DNA of 64,000 bases, from the NCBI RefSeq assembly GCF_000412335.2, contig NZ_KE161030.1, positions 2,198,328-2,262,327 of the forward strand, in the 5' to 3' direction. Numbering within the stretch: position 1 is the first letter of the stretch; each line of letters begins with the position of its first letter. Source of the stretch: Cedecea davisae DSM 4568 (lineage in GTDB: Bacteria > Pseudomonadota > Gammaproteobacteria > Enterobacterales > Enterobacteriaceae). The notes under the pieces are model-generated. The model was not told the origin of the DNA. It saw only the letters and a program-made list of their open reading frames with translations, and made no database searches. Positions 43,626 to 52,736 of the stretch are shown here, in pieces. Position numbers and translations under genes: made by a program.

Positions 43626-45356
43626 ATGAGCACTTTATTAACCGCCCAATCTCTGCACCTCGACACCGCTTTCGGTTCGCTGCTGGAGTCCATCACTTTT
43701 ACCCTGAAGAAAGGCGACCGCATCGGCTTAATTGGCCATAACGGCTGCGGCAAAAGTACCCTGCTGAAACTGCTGGACGGCACCCTGCTGCCAAATAGCG
43801 GCTCGGTAACACGGGCCAGCGCCTGCCTGATGGCAAGGGTTGAACAACATCTGCCGGAAAGTCTCAATGAGATGACTATGCTGGACGCCGTGCTGGCTCA
43901 AATTGAGACGGGTCTGCGCGAGAGTGAACGCTGGCGCGCGGAGGCTCTGCTGGCAAGCATGGGCTTCAACGAAGCCGACTGGCTGCTTACCTCGGGCACG
44001 CTGAGCGGCGGGCAGCATACGCGCCTGCTTCTGGCGCGCGCGTTGATTAGCGAACCGGACCTGCTGCTGCTGGATGAGCCGAGCAACCACCTCGACCTGC
44101 CTACGCTGCTATGGCTTGAGCAGTTCCTGCGTGGCTGGAACGGCAGCTTCGTGCTGGTTTCACACGACCGCAGCCTGCTGGATAACGTCACCAACGGCAG
44201 CTGGATTTTGCGCGACCGCACGCTGCATTTCTTTGCTCTGCCCTGCTCTCAGGCGCGTGCCGCGCTGGATGAACGAGATAAAACCGATGCCCACCGCCGC
44301 CAGGCGGAGCAGAAGGAAATTGACCGTATCGCCGCCAGCGCCAAACGCCTTGCTATCTGGGGCAAGGTCTACGACAACGAAGATCTGTCGCGTAAAGCTA
44401 AGCAGATGGAAAAGCGCATCGACAAGCTCAAGGATGAGCAAACCGAGCTAACCGCCGGGACACAGTGGCAATTGCGGCTGAAAGGCGAAGCGCTACCGGC
44501 CGACCGCCTGCTGGAGCTGGAAGCGCTGGACGTACGCCCCGCGCCCGAGTGCGAGCCGCTGTTTAATCTCCCCTTACAGCGGATTAAAAGCGGCGACCGC
44601 GTGGCGATTATTGGCCGCAACGGCTGCGGGAAATCTTCGCTATTGCGCCTACTCTGGCAACAGTATCAGCAGCCGGAGCAGGAGGAAGGCATCCGCCTGC
44701 ATCCTCGCGTTCATCTCGGTTATTATGACCAGACGCTGCACCAGCTAAAAGACGGCAACACGCTGCTCGAAGCGCTTGAGCCCTTTGCCGCGCTTAGCGA
44801 ACAGGACCGGAAGATGGCGCTGATTAACGCTGGCTTTCCGTGGCTGCGCCACCAGCAAACCGTCAGCACGCTAAGCGGCGGAGAGCGTTCACGGTTGCTG
44901 TTTGTAGGCCTGACGCTGGCGCGCTACTCGCTGCTGATGCTCGACGAGCCGACCAACCATCTGGATATGGAAGGTAAAGAAGCGCTGGCTGAAACGCTGC
45001 AAAGCTTTGAAGGTGGCGTGATGCTGGTGACTCACGACCGCGAGCTGATAGCCAGAGGCTGTAATCGCTTCTGGCTGGTGGATAACGGCGAGCTTAGCGA
45101 GTGGCACGACCTGGATGCGCTGTACGGCCTGCTTACCGCCGAAGAAACCGGCCAACCGGTTTCCGAAGCTCGTCCTCCTCTCCGGGAGAACAGGCCAAAA
45201 TCCCGGCACGAAAGCGATGAGCTACTGGAACGGCTAATCGAGCTGGAGGAAAAGCTGGCTGAGGATATGGAGCGTAAGGAAAAGCACCAGAAACCGGCGC
45301 TGCAAAGTCAGTGGCGAAGTGAGATTGAAGTGTTAAATAAAAAATTAGCGATATAA
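43626..45356 (+). CDS. ABC-F family ribosome-associated ATPase
   Basis: This 576-residue protein has two ABC domains and no membrane segments, as in ABC-F translation factors. Domain 1 has Walker A GHNGCGKS at 37-44, LSGGQ near 125 and LLLLDEPSNHLD near 147. A charged interdomain linker (about 215-280) would reach the ribosomal P-site tRNA. Domain 2 has GRNGCGKS at 330-337, LSGGERSRLLF and LLMLDEPTNHLD. A C-terminal coiled coil (ELLERLIELEEKLAEDMERKEK) follows. It is not clearly EttA, Uup, YheS or YbiT. The leader peptide upstream is typical of inducible antibiotic-protection ABC-Fs, which is an inference here. Confidence 0.85.
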   Translation: MSTLLTAQSLHLDTAFGSLLESITFTLKKGDRIGLIGHNGCGKSTLLKLLDGTLLPNSGSVTRASACLMARVEQHLPESLNEMTMLDAVLAQIETGLRESERWRAEALLASMGFNEADWLLTSGTLSGGQHTRLLLARALISEPDLLLLDEPSNHLDLPTLLWLEQFLRGWNGSFVLVSHDRSLLDNVTNGSWILRDRTLHFFALPCSQARAALDERDKTDAHRRQAEQKEIDRIAASAKRLAIWGKVYDNEDLSRKAKQMEKRIDKLKDEQTELTAGTQWQLRLKGEALPADRLLELEALDVRPAPECEPLFNLPLQRIKSGDRVAIIGRNGCGKSSLLRLLWQQYQQPEQEEGIRLHPRVHLGYYDQTLHQLKDGNTLLEALEPFAALSEQDRKMALINAGFPWLRHQQTVSTLSGGERSRLLFVGLTLARYSLLMLDEPTNHLDMEGKEALAETLQSFEGGVMLVTHDRELIARGCNRFWLVDNGELSEWHDLDALYGLLTAEETGQPVSEARPPLRENRPKSRHESDELLERLIELEEKLAEDMERKEKHQKPALQSQWRSEIEVLNKKLAI

Positions 45357-45358
45357 CT

Positions 45359-45390
45359 AATAAGGCCACTGTAATGGTGGCCTTATTTTT
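45359..45390 (+). terminator. Intrinsic terminator of the ABC-F gene
   Basis: AATAAGGCCAC and GGTGGCCTTATT pair around TGTAAT and are followed by a T-run. It starts 3 bp after the stop codon. Confidence 0.93.
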
Positions 45391-45562
45391 CATGAAATAC
45401 ATCAGCGCCATTAATTCCCTAATATATTCTTTTCTTTTTTGCGCGGCTTACTTAACATTAATCACCCTGAGATAACCTTATGCTATTTATCGCCGACGGC
45501 AAGCCGTTATTTTAAATAGCTGATGTATTTATTGGATCGACTAAAAACGAAAGGATACGACT

Positions 45563-45811
45563 ATGCAAATAGTAAATTTAACGCGAGCCTTGTTTTGCAA
45601 TAGTGGGAAAGCAGCATACCGGTTAGTTTTAGGTAACCCGCGATTCAGCCGCTTCGCCACCTTTGTCATCTCGATAAAAAACGAAAATGCTCAATTTAAA
45701 TTAGCTAACGCTAATCTAAGCAGTAAGGAAACGATTCATTTAAAAAACAAAGTAGCCACCTATAGCAGATACTTAGAAAACATAAACTTCCTTAACGCGA
45801 TGAGAGGATAA
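45563..45811 (+). CDS. Small basic hypothetical protein, 82 residues
   Basis: This is an AT-rich ORF with AAAGGA nine bases before the ATG. The protein is basic and starts MQIVNLTRALFCNSGKAAYR, with a helical Asn/Lys-rich C-terminal half (NLSSKETIHLKNKVATYSRYLENINFL). No family is recognised. A stem-loop directly after the stop supports an expressed gene. Codon use differs from the GC-rich neighbours, suggesting transfer or weak expression. Confidence 0.5.
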   Translation: MQIVNLTRALFCNSGKAAYRLVLGNPRFSRFATFVISIKNENAQFKLANANLSSKETIHLKNKVATYSRYLENINFLNAMRG

Positions 45812-45813
45812 AT

Positions 45814-45841
45814 CCCAGGGTTTTCAACAACCTCCCCTGGG
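45814..45841 (+). terminator. Hairpin after the 82-residue ORF
   Basis: CCCAGGG and CCCTGGG pair over seven bases around a 14-base loop, starting 2 bp after the stop. GTTCATATC follows, so the T-run is poor. Confidence 0.5.
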
Positions 45842-45942
45842 TTCATATCAGTTTTATGTTGCCCGGGGGATGTTTTATTGGCCGATAACGTGAAAAACGT
45901 TACCTCTTGTCTTGCTGGCGGCATTCAGAGGGAAGAAATAGC

Positions 45943-46095
45943 GTGCCGCAGTGCGTGCAGACCAGAATTCTGCCTTTCTTTACCTTCGCCGAACTTTGCC
46001 GTGACCGGTGCCCGCACCATGGACAGGCCAGACTCACCGAGGGAGAGAAAAACGCTTTAATAAAGCTGATATATGACATCAGGCATATCTCGTGA
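45943..46095 (+). CDS. Possible 50-residue Cys/His-rich small protein
   Basis: From a GTG start preceded by GGGAAG, the frame reads VPQCVQTRILPFFTFAELC and continues RDRCPHHGQARLTEGEK, ending DIRHIS. The pattern C-x14-C-x3-C-P-H-H could bind a metal ion, and the C-terminal half is helical and charged. A TTG 12 codons upstream would add another Cys. No homologue is recognised and no promoter is visible. The remaining intergenic sequence to 46219 holds nothing else recognisable. Confidence 0.3.
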   Translation: MPQCVQTRILPFFTFAELCRDRCPHHGQARLTEGEKNALIKLIYDIRHIS

Positions 46096-46219
46096 AGGGG
46101 TCTGCAACCTTACGCCCGTTACCCGACAATAGCCCTTTATTTAGTTTTTATTTTCTACTTTTGCGTGGTGTCAGCCACATCAGTGAAATTTTTTGCCAGA
46201 TGACTCAAAACGAAGCATT

Positions 46220-46254
46220 AGCGTTCCCGCTCTTAACGCAAGAGAGGGAACGCT
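46220..46254 (-). terminator. Long stem-loop after the phytase-like gene
   Basis: AGCGTTCCC and GGGAACGCT are perfect nine-base arms, with inner arms CTCTT and AAGAG around AACGC. It lies 8 bp after the stop of the minus-strand gene. There is no strong T-run. Confidence 0.7.
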
Positions 46255-46262
46255 CCAAATAA

Positions 46263-47600
46263 TTATTTCAGCGGCTCCGCCAGCTTAATCACCCACAGCT
46301 CATTCTGTGATTCTGGCTTCTCCAGCGGCTTCAGCTCGATTTTAGCATCCACTTCTTTTCCGTCTTTCAGCAGGTGACCCTTGCCGTCAACCTGATAGTC
46401 GTCGGCTTTATCCAGCACCGCCTGCAGGCCAAAATCGTTATCGTTGATAACCGCGATGGTCTGGTTATCAATCAGCGCCATTCCTTCGGCTTTCTCCTGC
46501 TGCCAGCCAAGCTTGCGCAGGTCGGCAACTTCTTTCTTGCTCGCCAGTTTGATACCGCGCGCTTTCAACTGCTCCGCGTCATCAAATTCAGGCGCTTTTT
46601 CTTTATCGAAGCTCGACAGGTCAGAAGCGTCTTTCAGGTCAACAACATAGACCAGGTTACGCATCTGTTTATTCTTGTCGCCACCCTGCTCAATCAGCAG
46701 CAGGCGATGATTGTCCAGCGCCACAATGTCACCGATTTTGGCATCTTTGGCCTTTTTGTAGACATCAACGTCTATCGGGTAGCCGTACATTTCAGTTTTG
46801 CCGGTCGCCGGATCAAGGCTGACCAGGCGAGTAAACTGTGCGCTGTTTTTGGTTTTACCGTCGATGTCGAGCGTGCTTTGCACCGCAGCGATAATACGGC
46901 CATCTGGCATACGGGTAATGCCTTCAAAACCGCGGTTCGGCTGGCGCCATTTGACGATGTTTGGCAGCCCGCCGGCCACGCCTTGCTCACCATGCTCCGC
47001 CTGCGGGCCGTATTTCTTCAGAATTTTGCCGTTAGCGTCGATGTTTAGCACAAACGGGCCATATTCATCGCAGATCCAATATCCGCCTTTACCGTCCGGC
47101 GTGATGCCTTCGGTATCCAGCCCGCGCTTGTCGCTGCTGAGCTGTTTCAACGTGTCGCTGAGCGCGATTTCATTGGTCGCACCGATAAGACCTTCCGGCA
47201 GCGGCAGGCCGCTAATTGGCCCCTGGTCATCATGCAGTGGTTTGGCATCCACGGCTTCGGCTTTGCCATTCCCGACACGAATGGTCATCAGCAGCGGGGT
47301 AAATTTGGGATTAGCAAAAATCTTTGACTCTTTTTTACCCGCCTTCGGCGAGTCAGCATTTGGCCCGCGATCGGTTACCGTAGCGAACACCAGATCATCG
47401 CCCTGCTTGCCGATAAATGTCAGGCCTGAACCCACGCCCACCGGCAAGCCATGCGGGAAGTTAGCGGCGTATTCACCTTTGTATTCCACGCTATCACCTT
47501 GCGGGAACGTGACAACGTAACGATCAGTCTGCGCATCAGCAGCGTGACCGGCCAGAGGTAAAACGGTACTGCAAAGCAAGGCAAGTGTTTTTAATTTCAT
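46263..47600 (-). CDS. Periplasmic esterase-like/phytase-like protein (PF13449 type)
   Basis: From MKLKTLALLCSTVLPLAGHA this is a 445-residue exported protein with a signal peptide cleaved near residue 20. The mature part is a beta-propeller-like phytase-like domain. Landmarks are GLTFIGKQGDDLVFATVTDRGPNAD, GLDTEGITPDGKGGYWICDEYGPF, GFEGITRMPDGRIIAAVQSTLD and KAEGMALIDNQTIAVINDNDFG. Acid residues in the DRGPN, DEYGP and NDNDFG motifs may bind calcium. The substrate is unknown. An upstream frame adds 45 unlikely residues. Confidence 0.8.
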   Translation of the reverse strand: MKLKTLALLCSTVLPLAGHAADAQTDRYVVTFPQGDSVEYKGEYAANFPHGLPVGVGSGLTFIGKQGDDLVFATVTDRGPNADSPKAGKKESKIFANPKFTPLLMTIRVGNGKAEAVDAKPLHDDQGPISGLPLPEGLIGATNEIALSDTLKQLSSDKRGLDTEGITPDGKGGYWICDEYGPFVLNIDANGKILKKYGPQAEHGEQGVAGGLPNIVKWRQPNRGFEGITRMPDGRIIAAVQSTLDIDGKTKNSAQFTRLVSLDPATGKTEMYGYPIDVDVYKKAKDAKIGDIVALDNHRLLLIEQGGDKNKQMRNLVYVVDLKDASDLSSFDKEKAPEFDDAEQLKARGIKLASKKEVADLRKLGWQQEKAEGMALIDNQTIAVINDNDFGLQAVLDKADDYQVDGKGHLLKDGKEVDAKIELKPLEKPESQNELWVIKLAEPLK

Positions 47601-47794
47601 GGTTTTTATACACATCAGTGGTTGAAGTACCGGAGTTATAAAATAGACAGATGACAGTAAGATTACACTTTGTGCGCTTAACTCGCGCGACGGTAAATAT
47701 CCGGCTCCCTCTGCCGATAACCCTACAGCCAGCAATGACGAAGAGCGTTCGCCGCTGGCAGGGAAAGAATATTTTATCGATGTAAGGATTAATT

Positions 47795-49333
47795 ATGTCA
47801 GTCAGGCGTTTTTCGATTTTAGTTTTCAGTACGTTACTGCTTATTTTTCTCGCCAGCACCGCCACCAATATCTGGTCTCTCACCCGCAGCAACCACGCCC
47901 TAAATGACGTAAATAGCGAAATTCGCGTTGTGTTATCGGTTATCGACCCGATCAACCATAGCCGCACCATGCGCGTACGCGCGATGCAGGCAGTCCAGGA
48001 GATGGACCTGGGTAACGCGGCACAGGCAACAAAGAGCCTTGAAGGCGCAAGCGAAGCGTTGGGCAAAGCTGATTCCAGCTTCCAGGGCTATATCAACGCC
48101 GTTAAACAGCCCGGAGAGCAGATGCTTGCCGATGACTACAAAGCAGCTTATCTCACCTATCGTGACCGGGGCCTGCAACCCCTGCTGGATGCGGCAAAAG
48201 CCAATGATAAAACGCGCTCTACCGAACTGGTAACGGCGACAATTCCAATGCTCGATCGCCAATTTGAGATAACGCTGGATAAACTGCTTGCCTTCCGGGA
48301 ACAACATGCCCGCCAGCTAAATGAAAACGCCCAAAGCGGGTTCCACTCAAGCCTGGTCACCCTCGCCCTGTTTGCAGCACTGTTTATCGCTATTCTGGCC
48401 GCTATCTTTATTCTGCTTAAAGTCCGCGTGCTTAAAGAACTGGATACCGCCAAAGCCCACTGCACTGAAATTGCTAACGGCCTTCTGCATCGCTCGATTG
48501 AGATCAAGTCTAAAGATGAAATTGGTGAAATGATGCATAGCCTCGAGCAGATGCGTCTTTCCCTCACCGAAATCATCGGCCAGGTGCGCGAGTCCAGCCA
48601 TACCGTGGCTCACGCCTCCGAAGAGATAGCCGCGGGCAATACCGACTTATCCGCCAGAACCGAAGAGCAAGCCGCCTCACTTGGCGAAACTGCCGCCAGT
48701 ATGGAACAGCTTACGGTGACGGTAAAACGCACCTCAGAAAGCTCGCACCAGGCAAATACGCTGGCTAACGGCATGCTGGCCGCCGCCAACGACGGGCAGC
48801 AGATTGTCAATCAGGTTATTGATTCTATGCGCAATATCGAAACCAGCTCCGGCAAAATCGACAGCATTATTTCAATTATCGAGGATATCGCCTTCCAGAC
48901 GAATATTCTGGCTCTCAACGCGGCGGTTGAAGCCGCCCGCGCAGGAGAGCAAGGCCGTGGCTTCGCGGTAGTTGCGTCCGAGGTGCGTAACCTGGCACAA
49001 CGTTCCTCCGTCGCCGCGAAAGAGATAAAAGATTTGATTGAGCTTTCCGGGCAGCAGGTGACCAACGGCAGCGAGCTGGTGAACCGCGCCGGACAGAGTA
49101 TGCAACGCATCTCCTCTTCCATTAATCAGGTCACGACTCTGATGGCAGAAATTGCGGTGTCCACCGGCGAGCAGAGCCGCGGCATCGAACAGATTAACCA
49201 GGCCGTGCTGCAAATGGACGTGGTAACCCAGCAGAATGCCGCCTTGGTGGAGCAGGCTTCCGCCGCCGCGATGTCGTTAAAAGAGCAGTCGCAGATGCTA
49301 AATGAATCAGTATCGGTATTTAAACTGGCCTGA
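47795..49333 (+). CDS. Methyl-accepting chemotaxis protein
   Basis: This 512-residue receptor has membrane helices at about 7-27 and 185-208. A four-helix-bundle periplasmic sensor (about 30-183) lies between them; a HAMP domain and the standard signalling domain follow. The tip sequence is [34 protein letters not shown]. The C-terminus ends SVSVFKLA with no NWETF pentapeptide. The sensor fits the Tar/Tsr ligand-binding class, but its ligand cannot be predicted. It is divergent from the phytase-like gene. Confidence 0.92.
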   Translation: MSVRRFSILVFSTLLLIFLASTATNIWSLTRSNHALNDVNSEIRVVLSVIDPINHSRTMRVRAMQAVQEMDLGNAAQATKSLEGASEALGKADSSFQGYINAVKQPGEQMLADDYKAAYLTYRDRGLQPLLDAAKANDKTRSTELVTATIPMLDRQFEITLDKLLAFREQHARQLNENAQSGFHSSLVTLALFAALFIAILAAIFILLKVRVLKELDTAKAHCTEIANGLLHRSIEIKSKDEIGEMMHSLEQMRLSLTEIIGQVRESSHTVAHASEEIAAGNTDLSARTEEQAASLGETAASMEQLTVTVKRTSESSHQANTLANGMLAAANDGQQIVNQVIDSMRNIETSSGKIDSIISIIEDIAFQTNILALNAAVEAARAGEQGRGFAVVASEVRNLAQRSSVAAKEIKDLIELSGQQVTNGSELVNRAGQSMQRISSSINQVTTLMAEIAVSTGEQSRGIEQINQAVLQMDVVTQQNAALVEQASAAAMSLKEQSQMLNESVSVFKLA

Positions 49334-49463
49334 TTCGGCTGGCAAAGTGCCGCCTCGTATCTCAACGCGGCGGCATCTTGTTAATGTTTTGTAGTGATAA
49401 ATGTTGATCTGGGTCACGGTCTGCCGTTAAATACAGGCTCTTGTTACTATTCTGTTACTCATC

Positions 49464-50381
49464 ATGATCGTTCGTCCACATCAACATTGGCTGGCCCGGC
49501 TGTTTGTCTGGCATGGCTCGGTACTGGAAAAAATCTATTCCCGCCTGCTGCTGAACCTCGCACTTTCAATCAGCGTGATTTTCTTTCTGCCGTGGTATGA
49601 AACGCTTGGCATCAAGCTGACCATTGCTCCATTCAGCATCCTCGGCGTTGCTATTGCTATCTTTCTGGGGTTTCGCAATAGCGCCTGTTACGCCCGTTTT
49701 AACGAAGCGAGACTGCTTTGGGGCCAGCTGGCAATCACCTCCCGCTCGCTGCTGCGCGAGGTGAAAACGCTGTCCGGTGAGCAACCAGAGGCGGTACAGC
49801 AGTTCGTCAATTTGCAGGTTGCCTTTTGCAACAGCCTGCGCATGACGCTGCGTAAAAAGCCGCAGCACGAAACGTTGAGCCGCTTTCTTACGCCGCAGGA
49901 TTTAGCCTGGGTGAGCGAGAGCCACGCGCCCTGCAACCGTATTTTAATGTTGATGGGCAGTTGGCTGAACGACTGGCGTAGGCGCGGTGTTATCTCGGAC
50001 GTGCTGTGGCGCAGCCTTGATAATCATCTCAACGAGCTGTCTGCGGTTTCTGGCGGCTGCGAGCGCATCATCTCCACTCCTATGCCGTTTGCCTATAGCC
50101 TTATCCAGCACCGCACGGTCTATATTTTCTGCATTATGCTGCCGTTTGCCCTGGTGACCGACCTGCATTACATGACGCCGTTTGTCTCGGTCTTTGTTTC
50201 CTACACCTTTATCTCGCTGGACTCGCTGGCGGAAGAGCTGGAGGATCCGTTTGGCACCGAGGATAACGATCTGCCGCTGGATGCCATTTGCGTAGCCATC
50301 GAGCGTGATTTGCGGGATATGAATGACGAGGCGGAGAAACCGGAAGCCCTGAAGCCTAACCGGCATTATCGGCTGAACTAA
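49464..50381 (+). CDS. yneE: Bestrophin-family membrane protein YneE
   Basis: This 305-residue inner-membrane protein of the bestrophin/UPF0187 family matches E. coli YneE. Landmarks are the N-terminal RPHQHWLARLFVWHGSVLEKI, ILGVAIAIFLGFRNSACYARFNEAR and the acidic LAEELEDPFGTEDNDLPLD near the C-terminus. Bacterial relatives form pentameric ion channels. In E. coli yneE sits beside tam; here tam is about 12 kb away. Confidence 0.9.
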   Translation: MIVRPHQHWLARLFVWHGSVLEKIYSRLLLNLALSISVIFFLPWYETLGIKLTIAPFSILGVAIAIFLGFRNSACYARFNEARLLWGQLAITSRSLLREVKTLSGEQPEAVQQFVNLQVAFCNSLRMTLRKKPQHETLSRFLTPQDLAWVSESHAPCNRILMLMGSWLNDWRRRGVISDVLWRSLDNHLNELSAVSGGCERIISTPMPFAYSLIQHRTVYIFCIMLPFALVTDLHYMTPFVSVFVSYTFISLDSLAEELEDPFGTEDNDLPLDAICVAIERDLRDMNDEAEKPEALKPNRHYRLN

Positions 50382-50404
50382 TCAGCTGCGCTGGGCCTGA
50401 AATA

Positions 50405-50427
50405 TCCTCTCCCTGTGTGGGAGAGGA
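50405..50427. repeat. Palindrome between yneE and the ArsR-type gene
   Basis: TCCTCTCCC and GGGAGAGGA pair perfectly over nine bases around TGTGT. It is midway between two convergent genes. Its CCTCTCCC core is shared with the larger repeat between urtA and urtB, so it may be a short copy of the same family as well as a transcript end. Confidence 0.65.
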
Positions 50428-50432
50428 AAACG

Positions 50433-51113
50433 CTAAAACACCACGCCAAACACTTTCCCCAGCCTGCGCTTGCCGGTGTCGGAAATATGCAGTTCACGGC
50501 TGACTAAATCGCGTTTTACCCACCCTTTTTGCTCGCAGGTGTGCAGAAGCGCTTTTCCCAATTGGCCGCCAAGATGCTCGCGCCTTTCGCTCCAGTCCAG
50601 GCAGCCGCAGACCTGGCGCCGCCGCGACGAGCCGATATCTATATTTACCCCAAGCCCAAGCAGTTGCTCACGCCCATGATTCGTTAACTCGTAGCCTTCA
50701 CCCTCCAGCCAGTTAAGCTGAAACAGCGAGTCGTGAATGGCTACCGCAACTTCTCCGGCCATGTGGTCGTAGCAGGTTCGGGCGTAGCGTAAATTGTCGG
50801 GGGTTTTGCTGCGCAAAGATGCTCTATCCATTCCCGCAAGCCCCATCAGGCCCTCAAGCGCCCCGGCTATTTGGCTGCTGTAAAGCCGGTAGTAGCGGTG
50901 CCGACCCTGCTGCACGCAGGCAATTAGCGACTGTTCCATCAGCTTTGCCAGATGGCTGCTGGCGGTAGAAGGCGCAACATTTGCCATCACGCTCAGCTCG
51001 GTAGCCGTCCAGGCGCGGCCGTCCATCAGCGCGCACAGCATGCTGGCACGGGTTTTATCGGCAATCGCGGAGGCGACGGCGGCGAGGCGGGTTTCGAGAA
51101 AATTGGTTTCCAT
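50433..51113 (-). CDS. ArsR-type winged-helix regulator
   Basis: This 226-residue regulator has an N-terminal ArsR/SmtB helix-turn-helix (WTATELSVMANVAPSTASSHLAKLMEQSLI). The C-terminal domain is longer than usual, with Cys residues in RYARTCYDHMAGE and RRQVCGCLDWSERREHLGG. It is divergent from a monooxygenase/TSUP pair with 75 bp between the starts, so those genes are its probable targets. Ligand could be a metal, thiol or small organic compound. Confidence 0.85.
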   Translation of the reverse strand: METNFLETRLAAVASAIADKTRASMLCALMDGRAWTATELSVMANVAPSTASSHLAKLMEQSLIACVQQGRHRYYRLYSSQIAGALEGLMGLAGMDRASLRSKTPDNLRYARTCYDHMAGEVAVAIHDSLFQLNWLEGEGYELTNHGREQLLGLGVNIDIGSSRRRQVCGCLDWSERREHLGGQLGKALLHTCEQKGWVKRDLVSRELHISDTGKRRLGKVFGVVF

Positions 51114-51188
51114 ATTTCGATGCTCAGCGAAGCGTCCGGTCCGGCGATGATTTAGGGTTAATGCGACATAACAACAAGGAGCAACCTG

Positions 51189-51548
51189 ATGATCGCCGTG
51201 ATTTTTGAAGTTCTGCCAGCAAAGAATAACTATAACCGCTATCTTGACCTGGCGGCAGAGCTTAAACCGCTGCTGGCGGAAATAGACGGGTTTATTTCAA
51301 TCGAACGTTTTCAGAGCCTTAGCGAACCGCAGAAAATTCTTTCGCTCTCGTTCTGGCGTGATGAAGCCGCCGTGTTGCAGTGGCGCAATCAGGAGATGCA
51401 TCGGGGCGTACAAAGCCAGGGGCGCAATTCCGTGTTTGAAAATTACCGTCTGCGGGTGGCTCACGTCGTACGTGATTACGGCATGTTTGACCGGGAGCAG
51501 GCCCCTCAGGACAGCCGCAGCGCCCACGAAGGAAATCCTCATGAATGA
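51189..51548 (+). CDS. Antibiotic biosynthesis monooxygenase (ABM)-domain protein
   Basis: This 119-residue dimeric ferredoxin-like (ABM) protein has IAVIFEVLPAKNNYNRYLDLAAELKPLL and FISIERFQSLSEPQKILSLSFWRDEAAVLQWRN, typical of the fold. Members are small oxidoreductases or haem- or quinone-acting enzymes; the substrate here is unknown. AAGGAGC precedes the ATG. It overlaps the next gene by eight bases, so both are made together. Confidence 0.85.
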   Translation: MIAVIFEVLPAKNNYNRYLDLAAELKPLLAEIDGFISIERFQSLSEPQKILSLSFWRDEAAVLQWRNQEMHRGVQSQGRNSVFENYRLRVAHVVRDYGMFDREQAPQDSRSAHEGNPHE

Positions 51549-52284
51549 ATTGACGCTAACGCTGGCAATTGCGGCAACCTTCGTGCTGGCGGGCACGGTC
51601 AAGGGCGTAACCGGAATGGGGCTGCCGACGGTTGCGATGGGCATTCTTGGTTCGCTTATTTCTCCGCTAGCCGCAGCAGGTATGCTGCTTCTACCCTCCT
51701 TCCTGACCAATTTGTTCCAGCTTTATGAAGGCGGCAACCTGCCTGCTTTGCTGAAGCGCCTGTGGCCGATGATGTTGACCATTGTGCTCGGCACGCTGGC
51801 CAGCAGCAGCCTGCTAGCCTCCGGGAGTAGCCACGCCACGACTATCGCCCTGGGCACAGCGCTGATTATCTATGCGCTGTGGACGCTATTTGCCAGTCCC
51901 CTGCACATTCCTCCACGCCATGAACCCTGGCTTTCGCCGCTGATAGGCCTGCTAACCGGCCTGCTGACCGGCGGAACCGGCGTGTTTGTTATCCCCGCAG
52001 TGCCTTATATCCAGTCGCTGGGTTTACAGCGCGATGAGCTGGTACAGGCTCTCGGGCTGTCGTTCACCTTCTCCACTCTCGCGCTGGCCGCCGGGCTTTG
52101 GTGGCACGGAGCTCTGCAAGATATTGCCCTGGGCACTTCGGTAATGGCGGTACTCGCCGCGCTTATCGGGCTGTTTGCCGGGCAGCGTATTCGCAAGCGC
52201 ATCAGCCCGGTTGCGTTTAAGCGCGGCTTTCTGGTCTGCCTGATACTGCTTGGCGCGGATATGGTGCTACGCGCGCTGCTCTAG
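51541..52284 (+). CDS. TSUP (TauE/SafE) anion exporter
   Basis: From MNELTLTLAIAATFVLAGTVKGVTGMGLPTVAMG this is a 247-residue membrane protein with about eight helices. It has the two TSUP repeats (GVTGMGLP and LLTGGTGVFVIPAVPYIQSLG). The family moves sulfite, sulfonates or related organosulfur anions. The start overlaps the ABM stop, and an upstream frame running through the ABM gene is rejected. The stop overlaps the convergent rhodanese gene by four bases, and that neighbour supports a sulfur-related role. Confidence 0.88.
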   Translation: MNELTLTLAIAATFVLAGTVKGVTGMGLPTVAMGILGSLISPLAAAGMLLLPSFLTNLFQLYEGGNLPALLKRLWPMMLTIVLGTLASSSLLASGSSHATTIALGTALIIYALWTLFASPLHIPPRHEPWLSPLIGLLTGLLTGGTGVFVIPAVPYIQSLGLQRDELVQALGLSFTFSTLALAAGLWWHGALQDIALGTSVMAVLAALIGLFAGQRIRKRISPVAFKRGFLVCLILLGADMVLRALL

Positions 52285-52670
52285 GCAAAGGCCAGTTTCT
52301 CATCTTCCCACCCGGTGATGCCGCCCGGCATCACTTTTACCGGCCTGCCGAGGCGGGCCAGTTTGAGCGCGGCCTGGTCGGCTCCGTTGCAGTGCGGTCC
52401 GGCACAATAAACAACGAACAGCGTATCCAACGGCCATTCAGCCATGCGATCCGCGGTAATAAAACGATGGGGTAAATGAATTGCGCCGGGAATATGGCGG
52501 CGGGAAAAAGTTTGTTCCGTTCCAACCACATGCAGAATAACGAAGTCTGTTTCGCCGCTCTGGATAGCGGCATTCACATCCGCACAGTCGGTTTCCAGAG
52601 ACAATTTGTGCAGGTAATGCGCGGCGGCAATATCAGGTGCAGCGGCCGGGTAATCGGTAACATAGCTCAT
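52281..52670 (-). CDS. Rhodanese-like sulfurtransferase
   Basis: This 129-residue single-domain rhodanese has its active-site Cys89 in VVYCAGPHCNGADQAAL and the CH2A-type HIPGAIHLPHRF. It would transfer sulfane sulfur to a thiophilic acceptor. Two adjacent ATGs exist; the second gives proper spacing from AAGGAGG. It is divergent from ftrA (66 bp between starts). FtrA-type regulators are often next to such rhodaneses, and it is the likely target. Confidence 0.87.
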   Translation of the reverse strand: MSYVTDYPAAAPDIAAAHYLHKLSLETDCADVNAAIQSGETDFVILHVVGTEQTFSRRHIPGAIHLPHRFITADRMAEWPLDTLFVVYCAGPHCNGADQAALKLARLGRPVKVMPGGITGWEDEKLAFA

Positions 52671-52736
52671 CATAGTCCTCCTTTTAGAATGAGCTTTGAT
52701 TGTGCCGGACAGGCCCCCTCTTGACAGCTGGCATAA

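Noticed and set aside
45133-45411. Minus-strand frame with a hydrophobic N-terminus after the ABC-F gene
   Set aside because: It lies over the ABC-F C-terminus and its terminator hairpin and has no ribosome-binding site.
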